A DNA stretch of 64,000 bases, from positions 57,267,776 to 57,331,775 of the forward strand of contig NC_092642.1 of the NCBI RefSeq assembly GCF_039555335.1, in the 5' to 3' direction. The translations under genes were made by a program, and so were the position numbers. Origin of the DNA: Amphiura filiformis (Eukaryota; Echinodermata; Ophiuroidea; Amphilepidida; Amphiuridae). Positions 58,613 through 64,000 of the stretch are shown here, one piece after another. Numbering within the stretch: the first letter of the stretch is position 1; every line of letters begins with the position of its first letter. The notes below the pieces were generated by a model, which saw nothing but the letters and a program-made list of their open reading frames with translations, made no database searches and had not been told where the DNA came from.

Positions 58613-59214
58613 GGGATCTAAAATGAGCGTTTATTGGGTGTTGGCAGTATTTTTTGTGGGACCTGAGAGCACCCCAGACATATCGAATTGCATTCTGAAT
58701 ACGAAGCATGTCTTTCTGATATCAAATTGAAAATCACAATATAATACAAATTTTATGACAAATTATAAAAATTTGATATTTTTCAAATTTTTGATATAAT
58801 ACAGTCCTCGAAGTAAATTAAATAAATCTAACATGATATATTCTTAAAGTGTATGTAGCAGGGAGGAAAAGCCGACGGTCAATTGAAAATTTTGACCTTT
58901 CATATTGAAGATATGGATTTTTTTTCCCAAAAGACCTAATTTTTTTGGTGTTTTGGGAAAAAAATCCATATCTTCAATACCAAAGGTCAAAATTTTCAAT
59001 TGATCGTCGGCTTTTCATCCCACCTAAATACACTTTAAGTATAAATCATCAGATTTATAAAGTTTACTTCAAGTACTGTTAAATATCAAAAATATCAATT
59101 TTTAATGATTTGCCATACAATGTGTATTAAATTGCGAATTTCAAAAAATTCGATATGTCTGATGTGCTCTAATGTCCCAAAATAAATACTGTCCAAACGT
59201 TCATACCCCAGCCC
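58613..59214. mobile_element. TTAA-flanked palindromic element in the foldback
   Basis: A 602-bp copy of the 1502-2154 family. TTAA lies at 58609-58612 and 59215-59218. The left arm has gaattgcattctgaatacga; the right arm has gatgtgctctaatgtccc. The gccgacggtcaattgaaaat piece is mirrored at 58985. Confidence 0.8.
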
Positions 59215-60022
59215 TTAAAGGAACCGATAAACGTGGTTTCATGTCGCCGGCATCTAGGCTACACCAAGGCCTACGATATATAGGCGAATAAGGAAATCAC
59301 AAACGCTATTTTCTTATTATGTTAATAAAATATAATATGCATGCGTATAATAACTTAACTCCGAGAAGTTTATTGCTTCCGAGCGCAGTTACTCGAACAG
59401 TGGATGTTCTGCGCCCGAGCGCAGCAATGATCCACCGTTACATATAAGGGACTGCGCCCGGGCGCATGAACTCCGACAGTGGATGTTCTGCGATCGAGCG
59501 CAGAAATGATCCACCGTTATTATAATACTGAAAATCTATTATTTTACTTCGGCGCAGCAACTCCATCAGTGGATGTTCTGCGCCCGAGCGCAGCAATGAT
59601 CCACCGTTACATATAAGGGACTGCGCCCGGGTGCATGAACTCCGATAGTGGATGTTCTGCGCCCGAGCGCAGAAATGATCCACCGTTATTATATACGAAA
59701 ATCTATTATTTTACTTCCGGCGCCTTAACTCCAACAGTGGATTCTCTCCGCCCCCGAGCGCAGAACATCCACTACCGGAAGTTCTGCGGAGGGGCGCAGG
59801 AGCTCCACTGGTGGATGACGTACATACATGAAATACCTGATAGTATTGTGCATATGTTTAGCATTCCACTGGTCTCTTTTGAACTTATTATGGGGTATAG
59901 CAGTTCTTGAAATTAAAAAATCAAAAAATTGATTTAAATCAAAAAATCGATTTAAATCAAAAAAATCTGATTTTTTTGATTTTAAAAAAAAAATCAAAAA
60001 AATCAACAACCCTGGTTTCTGG

Positions 60023-61750
60023 GGGCCAAACGGCTCCCGTCTCCCGCTTAATTTCACCCTTGGACCCTATGCAATAACAGTGCAATAAACCAACCAGAAT
60101 GATTGTAATAATTGAATCGGCAGCCATCTACAGGCTACATGTCTTGCTTGCAGGCAATGAATCACCTGTTTGAATCATGTCCGACATGTTATCTTCTGGA
60201 ATTGGTGGGTGGTGTTTAGATGACATATGACGAAGGACTACAGGGTGTCCCAGAAAAAATTACCGGGTGAATGAATTTGAACGTAAGTCGAAAACTAGAC
60301 ACCGATTGGAATATTCTCACGATAATAGGCCCATTGTTATGATGTTTGGATGGAAAGGGGGTTCATGCCTTGGTAATATACCTTTATTTCGGTATTATGA
60401 AACAGTATTTTTTATCATAAGAATTGACGCACACAACTCGAGACGTTTTTCATATTTTTGGGTCTCACAGTCTTCTGAACACTTGGATAAGACAAGGAAA
60501 GTATTGATGAGCTGGCTGGAAATTGATCGTGTAAAAATAGGAAAGAAAATCACGAGGGAATCTCTTTTAGGCACGGTTGATCACCCAGGGATCATCACAT
60601 ACATTGTCATCTCTCAAAAAGACCTGATGTTGATGCACAGTTCATAAGCAGTTTAAGATTTCCAAAATTGAGAAAGGGCTTATTGCTTCTACAGCTAGTC
60701 ACTCTTATGGGTAAAGTGTCTAGCTCATATCATTGACAAATCACTAGCATGCCCAGCATTAAAATCACTTCCAATTTAACTTAACCAACTTGGGAGTAAA
60801 AATGATGAGGTCGGATGCAAAAAGCGATATACTTGTAGCCACTTGACTTGATTTGAGAAATAGACAAATATAACCTGTCAAAAATAAAGAACATAATAAG
60901 AAAACATGTGCTACTTTTTATCAGTTTCATAAAGATTCATTGGATGTAGTAGGGTGTCAACTTAAAGCTAGCATTATTAAATGGCAGATGTTGATGGCCT
61001 TAATGCAACAAGTTTGAAAATGGTGTCACATTTTGCATCCGAAATGAGAGCATGATATGGACATAAAGTTACCATTTTGAAATATTTGTAGGATAGAAGG
61101 TTTAAGCATGGAGGCCAAAATCATCAAATTTGTCCATCCTTGGAGCTGTGGAGTATCTTTTGTTTTGTGGCATTCTGTTCTCTTCAATTCTATTTCTTCT
61201 GAAATATCCAATGAGGATAGGAAAGAGAAGGCCGTGATCTTTTGGGCTAGCCCATGACATGCGGCTTAATTTTGCATGCCGATCCAGACTCAGAACCGTG
61301 GTAGCCGAATTGCAAAGGATTAAGTTGAGAAAACATTAAAAAACATATCAGGTCATGGAAAAATAATCATCTCTTTAATATATAAGGTCCTGCTCTGTGT
61401 AAAAATAGGCCTATAATACCACTGGGCCTAAGGCATGAGAGGTGCTTGTGCTCAAGCCATGGATGAAAAAAATAACAGACTGCGTACAAGCAGTCAAAGT
61501 CTCAGCATCACCCAATAATGAGGGCCGATTGTTCCATGAAATGGGACAGGCAAAACTGCTACGCACTTACTGTGTATATTTATGGTCTATCGCTTAATTG
61601 TGAAGACACGCAACGCTCTATCGCGAAGGCATGTGACGCTGGCATGATTGTAAGACACGGCACGATTGAACAATCGCCCTCAACCCCTTATAAATATGTG
61701 AGAATTTACAGCATACAATACACAGGAACTTTGACTGTTGATACATGGTC
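60023..61750. other. no firm gene
   Basis: Mostly AT-rich. cagggtgtcccagaaaaaat at 60241 resembles a DNA-transposon terminus and precedes a 126-codon open frame (60267-60647) that I could not relate to a known protein. A 61-codon minus-strand frame at 61026 is also unsupported. Confidence 0.3.
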
Positions 61751-61751
61751 T

Positions 61752-64000
61752 GTAGTAGTCTGTGGCTCAAGCACACTCTCTGACAGGGGATAGTGTGTTC
61801 TTACTGTAGTAGTCTGTGGCTCAAGCACACACTCTGACAGGGGATAGTGTGTTCTTACTGTAGGAGTCTGTGGCTCAAGCACACACTCTGACAGGAGATA
61901 GTGTGTACTTACTGTAGTAGTCTGGCTCAAGCACACTCTCTGACAGGCGATAGTGTGTACTTACTGCAGAAGACTGTGGCTCAAGCACACACTCTGACAG
62001 GGGATAGTGTGTACTTACTGTAGTAGTTGGCTCAAGCACACACTCTGACAGGGGATAGTGTGTACTTACTGTAGTAGTCTGTGGCTCAAGCACACACTCT
62101 GACAGGGGATAGTGTGTACTTACTGTAGTAGTCTGTGGCTCAAGCACACTCTCTGACAGGGGATAGTGTGTACTTACTGTAGTAGTCTGTGGCTCAAGCA
62201 CACACTCTGACAGGGGATAGTGTGTACTTACTGTAGTAGTCTGTGGCTCAAGCACACTCTCTGACAGGGGATAGTGTGTACTTACTGTAGTAGTCTGTGG
62301 CTCAAGCACACTCTCTGACAGGGGATAGTGTGTACTTACTGTAGTAGTCTGTGGCTCAAGCACACACTCTGACAGGGGATAGTGTGTACTTACTGTAGTA
62401 GTCTGTGGCTCAAGCACACTCTCTGACAGGGGATAGTGTGTACTTACTGTAGTAGTCTGTGGCTCAAGCACACTCTCTGACAGGGGATAGTGTGTACTTA
62501 CTGTAGTAGTCTGTGGCTCAAGCACACTCTCTGACAGGGGATAGTGTGTTCTTACTGTAGTAGTCTGTGGCTCAAGCACACTCTCTGACAGGGGATAGTG
62601 TGTACTTACTGTAGTAGTCTGTGGCTCAAGCACACACTCTGACAGGGGATAGTGTGTACTTACTGTAGTAGTCTGTGACTCAAGCACACTCTCTGACAGG
62701 GGATAGTGTGTACTTACTGTAGTAGTCTGTGGCTCAAGCACACTCTCTGACAGGGGATAGTGTGTACTTACTGTAGTAGTCTGTGGCTCAAGCACACACT
62801 CTGACAGGGGATAGTGTGTACTTACTGTAGTAGTCTGTGCCTCAAGCACACTCTCTGACAGGGGATAGTGTGTACTTACTGTAGTAGTCTGTGGCTCAAG
62901 CACACACTCTGACAGGGGATAGTGTGTTCTTACTGTAGTAGTCTGTGGCTCAAGCACACACTCTGACAGGAGATAGTGTGTACTTACTGTAGTAGTCTGG
63001 CTCAAGCACACTCTCTGACAGGAGATAGTGTGTACTTACTGTAGTAGTCTGTGGCTCAAGCACACACTCTGACAGGGGATAGTGTGTACTTACTGTAGTA
63101 GTCTGTGGCTCAAGCACACTCTCTGACAGGGGATAGTGTGTACTTACTGTAGTAGTCTGTGGCTCAAGCACACTCTCTGACAGGGGATAGTGTGTTCTTA
63201 CTGTAGTAGTCTGTGGCTCAAGCACACTCTCTGACAGGGGATAGTGTGTACTTACTGTAGTAGTCTGTGGCTCAAGCACACACTCTGACAGGGGATAGTG
63301 TGTACTTACTGTAGTAGTCTGTGACTCAAGCACACTCTCTGACAGGGGATAGTGTGTACTTACTGTAGTAGTCTGTGGCTCAAGCACACTCTCTGACAGG
63401 GGATAGTGTGTACTTACTGTAGTAGTCTGTGGCTCAAGCACACACTCTGACAGGGGATAGTGTGTACTTACTGTAGTAGTCTGTGCCTCAAGCACACTCT
63501 CTGACAGGGGATAGTGTGTACTTACTGTAGTAGTCTGTGGCTCAAGCACACACTCTGACAGGGGATAGTGTGTACTTACTGTAGTAGTCTGTGGCTCAAG
63601 CACACTCTCTGACAGGGGATAGTGTGTACTTACTGTAGTAGTCTGTGGCTCAAGCACACTCTCTGACAGGGGATAGTGTGTACTTACTGTAGTAGTCTGT
63701 GGCTCAAGCACACACTCTGACAGGGGATAGTGTGTACTTACTGTAGTAGTCTGTGGCTCAAGCACACTCTCTGACAGGGGATAGTGTGTACTTACTGTAG
63801 TAGTCTGTGGCTCAAGCACACTCTCTGACAGGGGATAGTGTGTACTTACTGTAGTAGTCTGTGGCTCAAGCACACACTCTGACAGGGGATAGTGTGTACT
63901 TACTGTAGTAGTCTGTGGCTCAAGCACACACTCTGACAGGGGATAGTGTGTACTTACTGTAGTAGTCTGTGGCTCAAGCACACACTCTGACAGGGGATAG
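61752..64000 (-). repeat. 54-bp minisatellite, about 41 copies, open at the right edge
   Basis: The unit reads tgtggctcaagcacacactc, then tgacaggggatagtgtgtac and ttactgtagtagtc. The length is a multiple of three, so the minus strand is open over hundreds of codons, reading VLEPQTTTVSTHYPLSES or ...SEC in each unit. Units differ mainly at one site (cacacactctg against cacactctctg). 2-bp losses near 61921 and 62998 shift the frame. The array continues beyond the window. I treat it as a repeat; a protein role is not shown. Confidence 0.85.

Larger units (their letters stand above)
55446..59825. mobile_element. GC-rich foldback element inside the hAT-like element
   Basis: Outer ends of about 60 bp are inverted: atgtacgtcatccaccagtg at 55446 and the complement ending at 59825. 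They are followed by gagctcctgcgcccctccgc in both. The arms are tandem units containing ggtggatcattgctgcgctc, gggcgcagaacatccactgt and cggagttgctgcgctcggaa, alternating with AT-rich pieces. The left arm runs to about 58200 and the right arm from about 59390. A Helitron-like element and a TTAA element are inserted. Short frames here are repeat shadows. Confidence 0.8.
55099..60014. mobile_element. hAT-like element with perfect 8-bp target duplication
   Basis: Begins CAGGGTTGTTTGATTT and ends aaatcaacaaccctg. GTTTCTGG is duplicated exactly at 55091-55098 and 60015-60022. Just inside each end are repeated gatttaaatc words. These three traits fit the hAT superfamily. No transposase frame is present; the interior is filled by the foldback at 55446-59825. 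Confidence 0.85.

Noticed and set aside
55329..59910. Short frames with repeated SAERRNDPP / SNDPPLHIRDCA words
   Set aside because: Produced by the GC-rich foldback units in both orientations.
60267..60647. 126-codon plus-strand frame as a gene
   Set aside because: It follows a transposon-like terminus, has no recognisable domain and no splice or promoter context; left as undetermined.
61875..63981. Two long open minus-strand frames (378 and 343 residues) as a repetitive protein gene
   Set aside because: The frame is open only because the 54-bp unit is a multiple of three and lacks stops. 2-bp losses break it at about 61921 and 62998, and no start, splice site or non-repeat domain is visible.
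61752..64000. CRISPR-like array
   Set aside because: The units are contiguous near-identical 54-mers without unique spacers, in a eukaryotic sequence.

Overview
The window is eukaryotic and looks like an invertebrate deuterostome, most likely an echinoderm; that placement is inferred. Coding sequence is sparse and split by long introns with GT-AG borders. Non-LTR retrotransposons, tRNA-derived repeats and very many palindromic, terminal-inverted-repeat (TIR) and foldback elements fill most of the DNA. No bacterial-style operons, rRNA or CRISPR array were seen. The species was not identified.

Genes. (1) A plus-strand four-exon gene runs from 19297 to 32939. It encodes a protein of about 496 residues: a type II signal anchor, a stem with an internal 63-residue duplication, and a C-terminal domain resembling the DUF1647 (glycosyltransferase-like) family. 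Its terminal exon lies at the start of a unit of about 7.5 kb that is tandemly duplicated, so a second, open terminal exon lies at 39886-40437. (2) A minus-strand terminal exon at 53979-54779 encodes an acidic, nuclear-looking C-terminus that I do not recognise. (3) A minus-strand internal exon at 4619-4767 probably belongs to a membrane-anchored glutaredoxin-like protein.

Layout. 1-5 kb: nested small DNA transposons, including two TTAA-flanked palindromes inserted side by side. 5.0-11.5 kb: one 6.47-kb foldback element whose two arms are opposed arrays of a repeat of about 209 bp. 11.5-13.3 kb: a three-level nest in which each layer has its own target-site duplication. 14-16 kb: a foldback made of short CTTGACTAAC palindromes. 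16-17.3 kb: a broken non-LTR retroelement split by a small element with a TTA duplication. 19.3-32.9 kb: the DUF1647-like gene, with introns full of mobile elements. 32.2-51.4 kb: two copies of the tandem unit, the second interrupted by a 3.9-kb CR1/L2-like retroelement. 55.1-60.0 kb: a hAT-like element with a perfect 8-bp target duplication, carrying a GC-rich foldback that in turn holds a Helitron-like insertion and another TTAA element. 61.75-64 kb: a 54-bp minisatellite running off the window edge.

The strongest structural evidence comes from internal controls. Duplicate repeats inside the window act as empty sites that date or define several insertions exactly.
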